Positions 15,628 to 24,459 of a stretch of 51,747 nucleotides of DNA are shown one piece after another; position 1 is the first letter of the stretch; every line of letters begins with the position of its first letter. The stretch is from Acetobacteraceae bacterium (GTDB taxonomy: Bacteria > Pseudomonadota > Alphaproteobacteria > Acetobacterales > Acetobacteraceae): positions 1-51,747 of the forward strand of contig JASHRV010000364.1 in NCBI GenBank assembly GCA_030037175.1. The letters are read 5' to 3'. The position numbers and the translations under genes are program-made. A model generated the notes under the pieces. The model ran no database searches. It saw only the letters and a program-made list of their open reading frames with translations, and was not told the DNA's origin.

Positions 15628-15938
15628 CGGCGCATCTCCCCGGCATGCCAGCCATTCGCGTTCCGCGGATCATGCCTTGCGGCGGGAGAAAACCGGAAAA
15701 TTCTGCCCGATCTTTCAGCAGCAATTTCGTAGGTCACTGATTCCCCACATGTTTCACGTGAAACATCAGTACAACTCAGAAGGGGCTCTTGTCCCCCCTT
15801 TGTATAGTTTCGGGCTCTGAAAGGTATTGCTAAGAGTCCCTTGCACCTAACGGGAACGTCCTCCCGGCGTGACTTCGTGGACAGAAGCCTCGCTTGCCCG
15901 GTTGCGCGCGACGCGCGACATAGCAGGCGGAGGGTAGA
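15628..15938. other. Divergent intergenic region with a parS-like site
   Basis: 311 bp between the sulfotransferase (minus) and the GT2-like gene (plus). Contains the palindrome at 15749-15766 (listed separately) and a locally AT-rich stretch at 15700-15840. GGAGGG just before 15939 is the ribosome-binding site of the plus-strand gene. No credible gene inside. Confidence 0.5.
15749..15766. other. parS-like centromere site (ParB binding)
   Basis: ATGTTTCACGTGAAACAT is a perfect 18-bp palindrome whose core TGTTTCACGTGAAACA (15750-15765) is exactly the widely conserved bacterial parS consensus bound by ParB. It is in an intergenic region, as parS sites often are. Chromosomal parS sites usually cluster near oriC with parAB; neither is visible here, so this is an isolated site, a sign of origin proximity, or a secondary replicon's site. 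Confidence 0.85.
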
Positions 15939-16928
15939 ATGTGGACGATCGAACCGGAACAGATCTGGAAGAAGGCACGCCGGCCGGGGATCTCGGGCTT
16001 CATGCGCCTCAAGAATGAGGCCGAGTGCCTCGATCGGGCCGTTGAGACGCACATTGGCGGGCTGGACGAACTGGTGATGGTTTATAATGACTGCTCCGAT
16101 GAGACGCCGGAGATCTGCCGGCGATGGGCGCATAAGTTCCCGGAGAAGATCAAGATTATCGAGTACGAGCCGCGTGTCATCCCGATCGGGACGCCTGAAT
16201 CACTGGCGATCGACGCACGCTCGCCCCATTGTATCGCCAATTACTACAACTTCGCTCTGTCGCACACGAGCTGCAAGATCGCCATAAAGATCGACGGAGA
16301 TCACCAAGCTGTTACCAAACGCTTCACAAATATCTGCGACCGCGTGCGCCACCGTTTGCCGCCGAAACGGCGCTATCCAATTTACGGGCTCAACCTTACG
16401 ATCGACCGCAGCGAGATAGTGATCTACAATTTTTATCACTATTCGCCGCGGTTCACCGGGCAGGATGTCACGAAAATAGGCCCCCCGCCCTTCACTTCCG
16501 GGGATCACGCCTTCTACCACGTCGATGCCACGTGCTGGCATACCGTCGATCCGGTCGAGGGCTTCGAAGTCATCGACCTCGCGGACAAACCGCGCTTCCG
16601 AAGTGCGCCGCTGACATACTGCTTCTTCCACCTCAAGGGGATGAAAGCAGATCGAGGAACCGGTAACTGGGGGTGGGCGGGCAAGGGCAACGACCACGTC
16701 CGTGCCGAATGGATCGCCAACGTGGTCTCTGTCGATCCCTCCCATCTTGCCACGATCGAGGCCATGCGCCGACACAATCCGCTCTATTTCCGCGGGGCCA
16801 GGCTTTACGAGGAGTTGCGCGAAGCGTTTCCGACCATCCCGGTGCGGATGCCGGCGGGCGCTTCGATGCCAAAGCGAGGCGTGCGCGATCGCCTGGCCGA
16901 TCTCTGGTATCGGGTCGCGTATCCGTGA
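15939..16928 (+). CDS. GT2-like glycosyltransferase (GT-A fold)
   Basis: 329 residues from ATG 15939 with GGAGGG 5 nt upstream. SGFMRLKNEAECLDRAVETHIGGLDELVMVYNDCSDETPEI is a GT2-type N-terminal with the nucleotide-binding acidic residues, and IAIKIDGDHQAV carries a DxD metal motif (DGD). The central HxTVDPVEGFEV and YCFFHLKGMKADRG region resembles the acceptor side of family 2-like enzymes often labelled 'glycosyl transferase family 2' in EPS clusters. Followed after 49 nt by the FkbM methyltransferase in the same direction. Donor unknown. Confidence 0.75.
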   Translation: MWTIEPEQIWKKARRPGISGFMRLKNEAECLDRAVETHIGGLDELVMVYNDCSDETPEICRRWAHKFPEKIKIIEYEPRVIPIGTPESLAIDARSPHCIANYYNFALSHTSCKIAIKIDGDHQAVTKRFTNICDRVRHRLPPKRRYPIYGLNLTIDRSEIVIYNFYHYSPRFTGQDVTKIGPPPFTSGDHAFYHVDATCWHTVDPVEGFEVIDLADKPRFRSAPLTYCFFHLKGMKADRGTGNWGWAGKGNDHVRAEWIANVVSVDPSHLATIEAMRRHNPLYFRGARLYEELREAFPTIPVRMPAGASMPKRGVRDRLADLWYRVAYP

Positions 16929-16977
16929 GGTCGCCGGGCGCCCTGCTTCCCGCCCTTTTGGTGACCGGGCGCACGCA

Positions 16978-17793
16978 GTGAGCGCCCTGGTCCGAGGGAC
17001 GCTGCGGCGGCTTCAGGAACTGCTTCGCAGCGGCAGGCGAGTGGCGTGCTATAGGGTCGGTGACCAGTGGGTCATCATCAATCACCGCGGGACGAGAGCC
17101 GATCTCGGCGTCATCCGTCAATGTTTCGACGAACGGCAATACGAGATCCCGGAGTGGCGCGCCCGTTATCGGACCCATGCGGACGCTTTTTACCAGAGCG
17201 TCATTGCGGCCGGGAAATCACCGCTGATCGTCGATTGCGGCGCGAATCTCGGCGCCAGCGTGCTCTGGTTTTCCGTTCGCTACCCTGAGGCCGAAATCGT
17301 TGCGATCGAGCCTGCCACGGACAATTTTTCTCTGCTGCGCCGTAACTGCTCCACCGAGAGGATCGATCTGCGGGCCGCTGCCGTGGGGCCGCGGGACGGC
17401 GTAACGCTCCTTTCCGATCCAGGCGAGGGAGCATGGGGGTACCGGACGGGGAATGATGGCGCGCGAGGCTATGAAGTCCCGATGATTTCGGTCGGCACGG
17501 TCCTGGCCAAGAAGTCTGCCGAGCGGTACGAACCCTTCATCCTGAAGCTCGATATCGAGGGAGCCGAGAAAGCGCTGTTCGCCGGGAGTTGGAAGGCGCT
17601 GGACCGGTTCCCTGTTGTTGTCATCGAACCGCATGACTGGATGGCGCCGGGCAGCAGGATCGCCTGCGGCTTCTTCCGGTTCCACAGCGAGACGGGGCGA
17701 GATTTCGTTCATCGCGGGGAGAATATCTTTTCGATCTCCTATCGTAATCTTATAGGATCGGCCGGTGGCCGCGGGAACGCAAGCCCGCCATGA
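16978..17793 (+). CDS. FkbM-family SAM-dependent methyltransferase
   Basis: 271 residues from GTG 16978. No ATG precedes the conserved sequence and no strong ribosome-binding site is visible, so the start is tentative; translation may be coupled to the preceding gene. FkbM signatures: LIVDCGANLGASVLWFSVRYPEAEIVAIEPATDNF (SAM site), and the late FILKLDIEGAEKALF with VVVIEPHDW. FkbM enzymes O-methylate sugars. In this setting it probably caps or decorates an EPS sugar. Confidence 0.88.
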   Translation: MSALVRGTLRRLQELLRSGRRVACYRVGDQWVIINHRGTRADLGVIRQCFDERQYEIPEWRARYRTHADAFYQSVIAAGKSPLIVDCGANLGASVLWFSVRYPEAEIVAIEPATDNFSLLRRNCSTERIDLRAAAVGPRDGVTLLSDPGEGAWGYRTGNDGARGYEVPMISVGTVLAKKSAERYEPFILKLDIEGAEKALFAGSWKALDRFPVVVIEPHDWMAPGSRIACGFFRFHSETGRDFVHRGENIFSISYRNLIGSAGGRGNASPP

Positions 17794-17830
17794 ACGGCGG
17801 GACGGTGATATAGGCTCGCTCCCCTTGCAT

Positions 17831-17852
17831 AAAACCGCCCAGAATGCGGGGC
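17831..17852 (-). terminator. Possible weak terminator of the GT8 gene
   Basis: Minus strand: CGCCC, 8-nt loop, GGGCG, one G, then TTTT, about 90 nt after the GT8 stop at 17944. The short stem makes this tentative; it lies between convergent genes, where a terminator is expected. Confidence 0.35.
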
Positions 17853-17943
17853 GCGTGAGGAGCTTCCTCCGGCTCACCCGGGCTTTCGGGAACTCGCCAT
17901 CGACCGCGCGGGGTTACTTTCCGCGTCTTTCGGACCCGGCCAC

Positions 17944-18870
17944 TCAGAAGGCCGCTTTCAGAACCCTCTTGACCCCTTTCGGCAAGACCATCGACGCGGT
18001 CTTGCGCAGCCGATTCATTGGTGTGCGATCTGCGGGGACGAAATCGCGCCATTCGGTCAACCGCAGGTATTTCTCATACTCCGCCTTCCGCGGGTGATTG
18101 CAGAGATAGGTCCACGGCTTGGACCAGCCGTTGAAATGAATGATGCGGGCTTCGCGCAGGACCGCTTGAATCTCCGCCCGCGGCAGCGGGAGGACAGGCG
18201 GCTCGCGGAAAAACGGCCGGATGACATTCCATTTGTAATCGAGCCGCTTCCTCCTGCCGTGGAAGCAGGCGTTCAGCACGTCCTGATCGAGCTCGCGCAA
18301 ACGCGCATGATTGGCGGAAACATAGTCGAGCGCTTCGTCCAGGGCGCGGGTCCGGCGCCATTGTTCGATATCTATGAGCAGTACGCCGGCGTTGAAATAG
18401 CCGTCCTCGGCGCGCATTCCGAGATTCTCCACACCCCGTTGCGACCCGGGAATGTCGACCGCACCGAGCAGCGCCCCGCCAAGATCGACATTCCAGAGAG
18501 GGGCTACGCTGCCGACGATTACCATGTCGCTGTCGAGATAGAGCGCTCGATCGATGTTTGCACCGAAGAAGTCTGCGACCCAGAGGCGAGTCCAGTTGTC
18601 CAAGGTATAGTGCGCCCGCGGGTTGAGCGGTAGAACGCGATCCGCGGGCGGCGCGAATTGTCGGAACCGTAACGAATGGTTGCGAAAAACTTGAAGCGAA
18701 CGCCGAAGTTTGTCTTCGTTCAATGCTTCTCCTTCCCGGCTCACCATGACGACGTCGAAGAAGAGGTCCTGGCTGTTCGCCAGCAACGAGGTCAGGCAGA
18801 CCGCCGCGTGCTGTTGGAAGAGGGCGTTGGTGCAGAGAAGAACCTGCGCGCATGTTCTGCTTGGCATCAT
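17944..18870 (-). CDS. Glycosyltransferase family 8
   Basis: 308 residues from ATG 18870 (a second ATG follows immediately). GT-A fold with QVLLCTNALFQQHAAVCLTSLLANS at the N-terminus, the metal motif YLDSDMVIVGSV (DSD), GYFNAGVLLIDIEQWR and LDQDVLNACF, and the late HFNGWSKPW with the catalytic-site His, all characteristic of the LgtC-like GT8 family. Retaining transfer of galactose or glucose is typical. It stands alone on the minus strand, divergent from the phage-like cassette and convergent with FkbM. Confidence 0.92.
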   Translation of the reverse strand: MMPSRTCAQVLLCTNALFQQHAAVCLTSLLANSQDLFFDVVMVSREGEALNEDKLRRSLQVFRNHSLRFRQFAPPADRVLPLNPRAHYTLDNWTRLWVADFFGANIDRALYLDSDMVIVGSVAPLWNVDLGGALLGAVDIPGSQRGVENLGMRAEDGYFNAGVLLIDIEQWRRTRALDEALDYVSANHARLRELDQDVLNACFHGRRKRLDYKWNVIRPFFREPPVLPLPRAEIQAVLREARIIHFNGWSKPWTYLCNHPRKAEYEKYLRLTEWRDFVPADRTPMNRLRKTASMVLPKGVKRVLKAAF

Positions 18871-19192
18871 GTCTCGCTCGGAGGCACTGGTGAGGGACGC
18901 GGGCGCGCCGGTCGCTCGGGAAGTGGGGGCGCTTGGCGTGGTTGGGGTACGCTTACCCGAAAGGGTCACCTCGCTGTTTCGGGGCAAGGCTGGGTCCGCT
19001 CTGTCGGTGGTGTCACGGGAGTGACATGAGGTGGTGAACCGGTTCCGATTTCGAGGACCGCCCTGTTTCCGAGCGCCGCACTTTATAGATATTCCATTCT
19101 GCAGCCGGTTCCCGTGGGCGACCAGACAATTCCATGTGAAGCGAGGGACGCGGGCAAAAGCCGCCGGCGGGCGGGCGTCGATCGAAACAAGC

Positions 19193-19222
19193 TTGACCCA
19201 GTGGAGCAGTTCAAGGGATAAA
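19193..19222 (+). promoter_or_regulatory. Candidate sigma-70 promoter of the phage-like cassette
   Basis: TTGACC, 18-nt spacer, GATAAA: five and four of six consensus positions. It would give a leader of about 185 nt containing the hairpin at 19321-19350. Moderate match only. Confidence 0.4.
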
Positions 19223-19320
19223 CTGCGCTATTATCCTATTCGTGTGCGGACATTGGGCCGCATCCGGCCTGTCGCAACGCCCCCGCGGGCACGGCGACGA
19301 TTTGGACAATCGCAGAAGAG

Positions 19321-19350
19321 ACATTCGCCGGGAAGGCCCCGGGCGAATGT
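19321..19350 (+). promoter_or_regulatory. Stable leader hairpin
   Basis: Arms ACATTCGCC-GGG and CCCG-GGCGAATGT pair over 12 bp with a single bulge and a short loop. No U-tract follows, so it is not a standard terminator; it lies 65 nt before the start codon of the phage-like gene, where it could stabilise the messenger or control its translation. Confidence 0.5.
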
Positions 19351-19414
19351 CATGGGAGGCGCCCGCCGCGCGGCCCCCATGCCCACACACGCCAAAGCCA
19401 AAGGAGACCTGCCC

Positions 19415-19984
19415 ATGAACGTTGCCCAGTCGTCGGCGAGCGCTGCCCTCAACGCGCTCGATGCGCTCTACAACTCCGGCACGCTCACCCTCTATCAGGG
19501 TGCAATCCCGGCGACGCCCGAGACGCCGATCAGCGCGCAGACCGCGCTCGCCAAGTTCACCTTTGCGGATCCGGCCTTTGCCGCGCCAATCTTCACCAGT
19601 CTACAGGAAGTAGCGGCCGCTTCCTTCGCCAACCCGAGCGTCGCGCCGAGCGCGGATGGTACGGCCTGCTTCGCCCGTGCCGTTGCCAGCACTTACGGCA
19701 CCGTCCTTGCCGATTATACGGTCGGCGCTGCGTGGCAGCCTGGTGCGACCGTGATGGCCGGCCAGTACGTGGTCAGCAACGGGAATACCTATGTCTGTCA
19801 GACGGCTGGCACCACGGCGGCAAGCGGTGGCCCGAGCGGCACCGGAACCAACATCGCCGACGGGACGGCGGTATGGAACTTCAACAACGCCGGCAGCACC
19901 GACATCGTGATCTCGACGACGGCGCTCAACACCGGCATCCCGCTCAACGTGACGAGTCTGACGCACGCGCTGCCCGCCGTCTGA
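19415..19984 (+). CDS. Phage decoration/tail-type structural protein with inserted carbohydrate-binding-like module
   Basis: 189 residues from ATG 19415, chosen for AAAGGAG ending 9 nt upstream. The ends resemble a small structural protein common in tailed phages and prophages: ASAALNALDALYNSGTLTLYQGA followed by LAKFTFADPAF at the start, and DIVISTTALNTGIPLNVTSLTHALP at the end. Between them, about 105-158 (WQPGATVMAGQYVVSNGNTYVCQ to GTAVWNF), is a module seen repeatedly in phage tail/fibre proteins and resembling CBM5/12-like carbohydrate-binding folds. No signal peptide and no PEP-CTERM tail. It is 23 nt upstream of the large gene and surely co-transcribed with it. I recognise the family by eye only; no search was possible. 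Confidence 0.65.
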   Translation: MNVAQSSASAALNALDALYNSGTLTLYQGAIPATPETPISAQTALAKFTFADPAFAAPIFTSLQEVAAASFANPSVAPSADGTACFARAVASTYGTVLADYTVGAAWQPGATVMAGQYVVSNGNTYVCQTAGTTAASGGPSGTGTNIADGTAVWNFNNAGSTDIVISTTALNTGIPLNVTSLTHALPAV

Positions 19985-20007
19985 CTGCGTCCCCAAGGCA
20001 GTGCCAG

Positions 20008-23000
20008 ATGACCAACATCGTTCTTCCGACCTTCCCCGCTCTCGCCTCCGGGGCGATCTTCATTAAGGGCATCGCGAACAACGGGAACGGCGCGAGCGGC
20101 GCGCAGTACGTGACGTTCGCGCACTCCTTTCAAGCGGGGCAGCTTGCGGAGGGTATTGGCCTCAGCGCCGATTTCAGTTCCGGCGCCGTTCCCTGCCAAG
20201 TCGATGTCAAAACACGCTATGCGGATGGCTCAGCTGCGCACGCCATCATCAGCGTGCAGGCGCCAGCGGTTGCGGGCGGCGCGACGAGCTGGGGCCAGTT
20301 CTCGCCGGCCGCGCCGCCCGGTGGCGCCGATTTGAGCTTCCCGAGCGCGCTTGGCTCCAACACGCTCTCTCTGGAACTCGCTGCGTCCCAGCTCCCGGAC
20401 TGGACCGCTTCGGACACCCAGACGCTCGGCGCATTGATCGTCCCAGCCGCGGGCAACGAGGGCGGCTACATGTTCCAGTGCACGACGACCGGCGTGACCG
20501 GCACGACCGCCCCGACCTGGCCGCAAACCGTAGGCGCGCCCGTGACGGACGGCGGCGCGATCTGGACCAACGTCGGGCCGAATTTCAGCGGCACGCTAAC
20601 GCAGGATCTGGTGGCGCTGGTCAACGCGGCGACACCGAATCTCTGGCTCAATGGCCCGCTTGCGATCGAAGGCCGAGCCTCAGCGATCCTCTATGAAACG
20701 CTACGCGTGCAGATCGATATGCGTGCCTATGCCGACGGCACGATCAACGCCGACGTCATGCTGGCCAACGATATCGCGACGACGATCACCAGCGGGCAGT
20801 CAGTCTTCGGGGGCACGCTAGCCTACGCCGCGAGCCTCGTGCTGAACGGGAGTACCGCCTATGCGAGCGCGGCACTCCAGCACTATCTGTACGAGAACTG
20901 GAGCTGGCAGGTCGGCACCGTTGCGCGTGTCGTCAATTCATCGCAAGATCTGACCCTTCAGATTATCCACAGCCCGAACGATTTCATCGCCGCCCAGGCG
21001 ACGCAAGCCTATAACACGACGCTTGGCGTGGTGGAGCAGGCTTCGGCAGGAGTGGGTCCTTATCAGGGCGCGCAGGGTTTCGTCGCGGCCGCAGGATTCG
21101 GCGAGCCTCTTACGAACCCGAGCTTCAATGGCAGCAACCTCGTTGCCTATAGCATGGCCGGCGTTGGCGGGCGACCCGACATCGGGCTCAACGACTCCTG
21201 GTGCTGCTGGTGGTACGTCACGCAGAACCAGTCGTTTCTCGGGACGAATTTCGAGTGCGCCAAGGTCGGCGGCAGCATCCCGTGGCATTTCTGGAACGAG
21301 GAGACGGGCGATTACATTACGACCGACGATTCTCCGTACCTTTGGTCGGAGATTGGCCCAGGTACATACGCACAGCCTTACACGCCGCAGTATGGCGGCC
21401 TTACGTTGCTGGCGCTGACGACCACGGACCCCAACTGGGACATCCAGACGGCACATTTCCCCGAACTTGTTTATCTGAGCTATGTCACCACAGGACGACG
21501 GTACTTCCTGGATGAGCTGAACGCCGTGACGGCGTGGGTCGAGACATCGGCGCCGCAGAGCGGGCCTTATAGGAATTACGCCCAGGGCCTTGTGATGCGG
21601 CAAGGACAGGTGCGCGCCGCCTCCTGGGGAATACGCAATATCCTCTACGCGACCTATGCCAATCCGGACGGGAGCACGATGAAGCTCTATTTCCGGCAGA
21701 TGCTCGACAACAATCTTTATTGGTTCCTCACGCAGATGGGAACCTATCAGGCGATTCAAGGGCCCGAATGCTTCGGCTGGTATCCGGACTGGAGCTACGG
21801 GTCAAACCTGGCAAATTGGGAGGAGAGCTATCTCTTCTCCAGCCTCAGCATGGCGGCGATCATGGGCCATCCGATCGCCTTGCAGATCTGCCAATGGATG
21901 GCGAACTATTTCATTGGCCTCTTCACCAACGGCACGAACAATCCGCCGAGCGGATTTCCTCCCGCGGAGGCCGTGGTCTATGTGATGGAGGTCTTCCAGG
22001 ACTTCGGAACGGAGACCGGATACGGTACCGCCTACGCATGGGGCAGCCAATGGCTTCCCGCACAGACCTGGGAGGCGATCGAAAGCCTCATTCAGCAGTC
22101 GGGAATATCAAACATCTCCGACGGCGAAGTTGTCTGGTTCGCGGGCGTCGGCGGAGGCAGCGGTTCTTACGGAGACTACGGGCAGCTTCTTTGGATCACC
22201 CTGGCCAATTACATCACGCTGGGCCAGCCCGGCGCGAGCGCAGCGCTGACCACGCTGCAGACGATGACCGCGGCGAACGGCACCAACGCCCCTTATATCG
22301 ACGACGCGAGTTGGGCCGGGGACAACGACCAGTTCCTGACGATGGTGATCTCGCGCACGCTCAACGATTCTCAGATCCTTCCTGCCGCCGCCGCGCCGTC
22401 CGCCGCGCCGATCAACGCCAATCCGGTGGTAGGAACACTCGGCGCCGCTGCCGCTATGACAACGGGCGGCGTGCCGGTCGATTCGATGTCAGGCGCGCCG
22501 ATGGTCGGCGCGCTGAAGGTCAAGGGGGCTCTGTCGGTGACGGTCGGGAATACGAATTTCCTTGTAGACGGAACGGTCGCTTTCGGTGGCGTGAGCGCCA
22601 GCGCGATCTCCGGTTCGCTCACGACCGACAACGCGGGCGATGTGATCGTTCTCTTCATCGAGAGCGACGGTGGCCCCGTGACCGGGGTCACGGACACGGC
22701 CGGCCTGACATGGATGCGACGGAAAAACGTCGTGTTCAACGGCGTCCAGCAATTCGACGAATGGTATGCCGTGGCGCCGAAAGCGTTGAGCGGCGACGTC
22801 ATCACGGTCAGGCAGACCTATTCCGAGTATCTGGCCGCGTGTGCAGTCGCGGTCAGCGGCGCGAACACGTCCGCCCCATTCGACGACAATCCCTCCGTTC
22901 CGGCCACCGCCGCCGGAACAGACATCTCGATCTCGACCAGCAACGCCAACGACTTCGTCATCGGCGGCTACCGGGTCGGGCTGACGGCGAGCCCGACGGC

Positions 23001-23358
23001 GGGCGCCGGATGGATTCAGGACTGCGGACAATTCTATCTGCTCGTCGAGCACCAGTTCACCTCGGCCACACAGTCCGCGCTCGCGCTTACGATTGGAACC
23101 GGAAACGGCAACGAGCAAGTGGGCATCGGGGATGCGATCGTCGCGGCGATCCAGCCTGTGGCACTCTCGGGCGCTCCGGTGATCGGGCCGCTCGCGGCGG
23201 CCGCGGCGCTCGCCCTGCCAACCTACGCAGTTCTGGCGGCGAACGCGTCGGAGGCTGTTTCCGAGCTGGAGAGCGCTCTGAGCGCGCTCGGGCAGTGGCA
23301 GGCAGCGATGGCGGCGCAGGCGGCTTCAATCGAGGCAGTGCTTGCCGGACTCACGTGA
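20008..23358 (+). CDS. Large multidomain protein, putative polysaccharide-active enzyme with phage-fibre-like modules
   Basis: 1,116 residues from ATG 20008. An N-terminal beta region (1-135), an inserted module at about 140-190 (similar in type to that of the preceding gene), then a core ending near 795 that is a clear paralogue of the secreted protein at 26338-28434: both share VGGRPDIGL (386-394 here), a Trp-rich patch before IPWHFWN, DYITTDD, RNYAQGL, QVRAASW and YANPDGSTMKLYFRQM. The helical, aromatic-rich core suggests an alpha/alpha-toroid lyase or hydrolase, but I cannot name a family or catalytic residues. The C-terminal third has a beta-sandwich of the kind found in phage and adhesion proteins (GVTDTAGLTWMRR, VSGANTSAPFDDNP) and ends in an Ala-rich helix. 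No signal peptide is visible. Confidence 0.7.
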   Translation: MTNIVLPTFPALASGAIFIKGIANNGNGASGAQYVTFAHSFQAGQLAEGIGLSADFSSGAVPCQVDVKTRYADGSAAHAIISVQAPAVAGGATSWGQFSPAAPPGGADLSFPSALGSNTLSLELAASQLPDWTASDTQTLGALIVPAAGNEGGYMFQCTTTGVTGTTAPTWPQTVGAPVTDGGAIWTNVGPNFSGTLTQDLVALVNAATPNLWLNGPLAIEGRASAILYETLRVQIDMRAYADGTINADVMLANDIATTITSGQSVFGGTLAYAASLVLNGSTAYASAALQHYLYENWSWQVGTVARVVNSSQDLTLQIIHSPNDFIAAQATQAYNTTLGVVEQASAGVGPYQGAQGFVAAAGFGEPLTNPSFNGSNLVAYSMAGVGGRPDIGLNDSWCCWWYVTQNQSFLGTNFECAKVGGSIPWHFWNEETGDYITTDDSPYLWSEIGPGTYAQPYTPQYGGLTLLALTTTDPNWDIQTAHFPELVYLSYVTTGRRYFLDELNAVTAWVETSAPQSGPYRNYAQGLVMRQGQVRAASWGIRNILYATYANPDGSTMKLYFRQMLDNNLYWFLTQMGTYQAIQGPECFGWYPDWSYGSNLANWEESYLFSSLSMAAIMGHPIALQICQWMANYFIGLFTNGTNNPPSGFPPAEAVVYVMEVFQDFGTETGYGTAYAWGSQWLPAQTWEAIESLIQQSGISNISDGEVVWFAGVGGGSGSYGDYGQLLWITLANYITLGQPGASAALTTLQTMTAANGTNAPYIDDASWAGDNDQFLTMVISRTLNDSQILPAAAAPSAAPINANPVVGTLGAAAAMTTGGVPVDSMSGAPMVGALKVKGALSVTVGNTNFLVDGTVAFGGVSASAISGSLTTDNAGDVIVLFIESDGGPVTGVTDTAGLTWMRRKNVVFNGVQQFDEWYAVAPKALSGDVITVRQTYSEYLAACAVAVSGANTSAPFDDNPSVPATAAGTDISISTSNANDFVIGGYRVGLTASPTAGAGWIQDCGQFYLLVEHQFTSATQSALALTIGTGNGNEQVGIGDAIVAAIQPVALSGAPVIGPLAAAAALALPTYAVLAANASEAVSELESALSALGQWQAAMAAQAASIEAVLAGLT

Positions 23359-23526
23359 TTCTTGCGCATCGCGCGTGCTCGCCAGCCGGACAGGCGGGTC
23401 GCACGCTCCTGTTACCTGACGGCACCGGCGACATGCGTTAGGCTTCGCAGGCTCGCCAGCGGGTGACGGTGGTCGTCTTCGAGCGTTGTAGCGTTCATTC
23501 GTCCGACCCGACCTCAGGGAGAGGGA
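23359..23526. other. Intergenic region, 168 bp
   Basis: No gene, promoter or terminator is convincing. A short direct repeat GCTCGCCAGC occurs twice (about 23388 and 23452). GGGAGAGGGA just before 23527 is the ribosome-binding site of the next gene. Confidence 0.4.
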
Positions 23527-24459
23527 ATGTTCTATCGCTGGCGACGAGCCTTTGCGGCCCGGAGGTTCAACCGGCGGATAGCGGGCATCTTCGCGACACC
23601 TCCGCTGCGCCTCATCGAAGCGCCGCTATCCATCGTCAGCATGGTCTCGATCGCAGACCTGCCGATGTACCTGCTGGCGATCAAGAGCCTCTACCGCCGA
23701 CTGCGGGGAGGGAAAGTCGTCGCGATCATCACGCGTGCTTCGCCGGCCTCCCTCCGCAGGCAGCTCGAGGCGCATGTGCCCGGCATCGAAATCGTCGAGA
23801 TCGAAAGCATCCCGGTCGGAGCCTGCCAGCGTGGCGGAACCTGGGAGAGGCTCCTCTACATTGCTGATCGCATGGAGCGCGAGTATGTCATCCAACTGGA
23901 TTCGGATACCCTTACGATCGGGCCGGATATTCCGGAAGTCGCAGCATGCGTCGCCGAAAACCGTTCGTTCGTGCTCGGCGGAGGGCCGGCTGCCTCCGGC
24001 CAGCATATCGTCTCGATGACCGAGGCGGCCGCGAGCATCGATTTTGTGAGCTCGTATATTGGTATCGTCGCCCAGCGCCGCCTCGACGCATACCCGGACG
24101 CACATTCGTTGCGGTACGTTCGGGGTTCGTCCGCTTTCGCCGGTTTTGCGCGCGACAGCTGCAGCCGACGAAAAATCGAGGAATTCCACCACACCATGGC
24201 CGGGTTGATCGGAGCGCGTTGGACGGAATGGGGAACCGAGCAGTGCGCGTCCAACTTCGCGATCGCCAATGCGTCGGGGGCGACTGTCCTGCCTTGGCCG
24301 GACTATGCCAATTTCCAGCCGGCGCGGTCCCCGGAAAGAGCACGGTTCCTGCACTTCCTCGGGGCGGTGCGCTATGAAAAGGGCTGCTACGTTCGGCTTG
24401 CCCGGCAGGCGATCCCCAGGATCGCCATGGAGAAAGGCAACGAGGTGGCCGGCCAATGA
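23527..24459 (+). CDS. Glycosyltransferase-like protein (GT-A nucleotide-diphospho-sugar fold)
   Basis: 310 residues from ATG 23527 with an excellent GGGAGAGGGA site. VSMVSIADLPMYLLAIKSLYRRL and the metal-binding motif YVIQLDSDTLTIG (DSD) fit a GT-A transferase of the GT8-like or uncharacterised group; RGSSAFAGF and EFHHTMAG belong to the acceptor side. It is probably another cytoplasmic sugar transferase of the locus. Exact family not assigned. Confidence 0.7.
   Translation: MFYRWRRAFAARRFNRRIAGIFATPPLRLIEAPLSIVSMVSIADLPMYLLAIKSLYRRLRGGKVVAIITRASPASLRRQLEAHVPGIEIVEIESIPVGACQRGGTWERLLYIADRMEREYVIQLDSDTLTIGPDIPEVAACVAENRSFVLGGGPAASGQHIVSMTEAAASIDFVSSYIGIVAQRRLDAYPDAHSLRYVRGSSAFAGFARDSCSRRKIEEFHHTMAGLIGARWTEWGTEQCASNFAIANASGATVLPWPDYANFQPARSPERARFLHFLGAVRYEKGCYVRLARQAIPRIAMEKGNEVAGQ

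Larger units (their letters stand above)
18871..19414. other. Long intergenic region before the phage-like cassette
   Basis: 544 bp without a credible gene. It holds GT8's promoter region on the minus strand, a GAACCGGTTC palindrome at about 19037, a candidate sigma-70 promoter (19193-19222), and a strong hairpin (19321-19350). An open frame covers part of it in the frame of the downstream gene, but its composition is not protein-like and the ribosome-binding site lies at 19402. Confidence 0.5.

Noticed and set aside
19697-19710. GGCAC-N5-TTGC match inside the small phage-like gene
   Set aside because: It lies within a coding region, 300 nt before the next start, with no activator box; likely chance.
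21720-23441. Second long plus-strand frame inside the large gene
   Set aside because: Arg/Asp-rich, no ribosome-binding site, and it overlaps a gene whose frame has protein-like content and clear paralogy.
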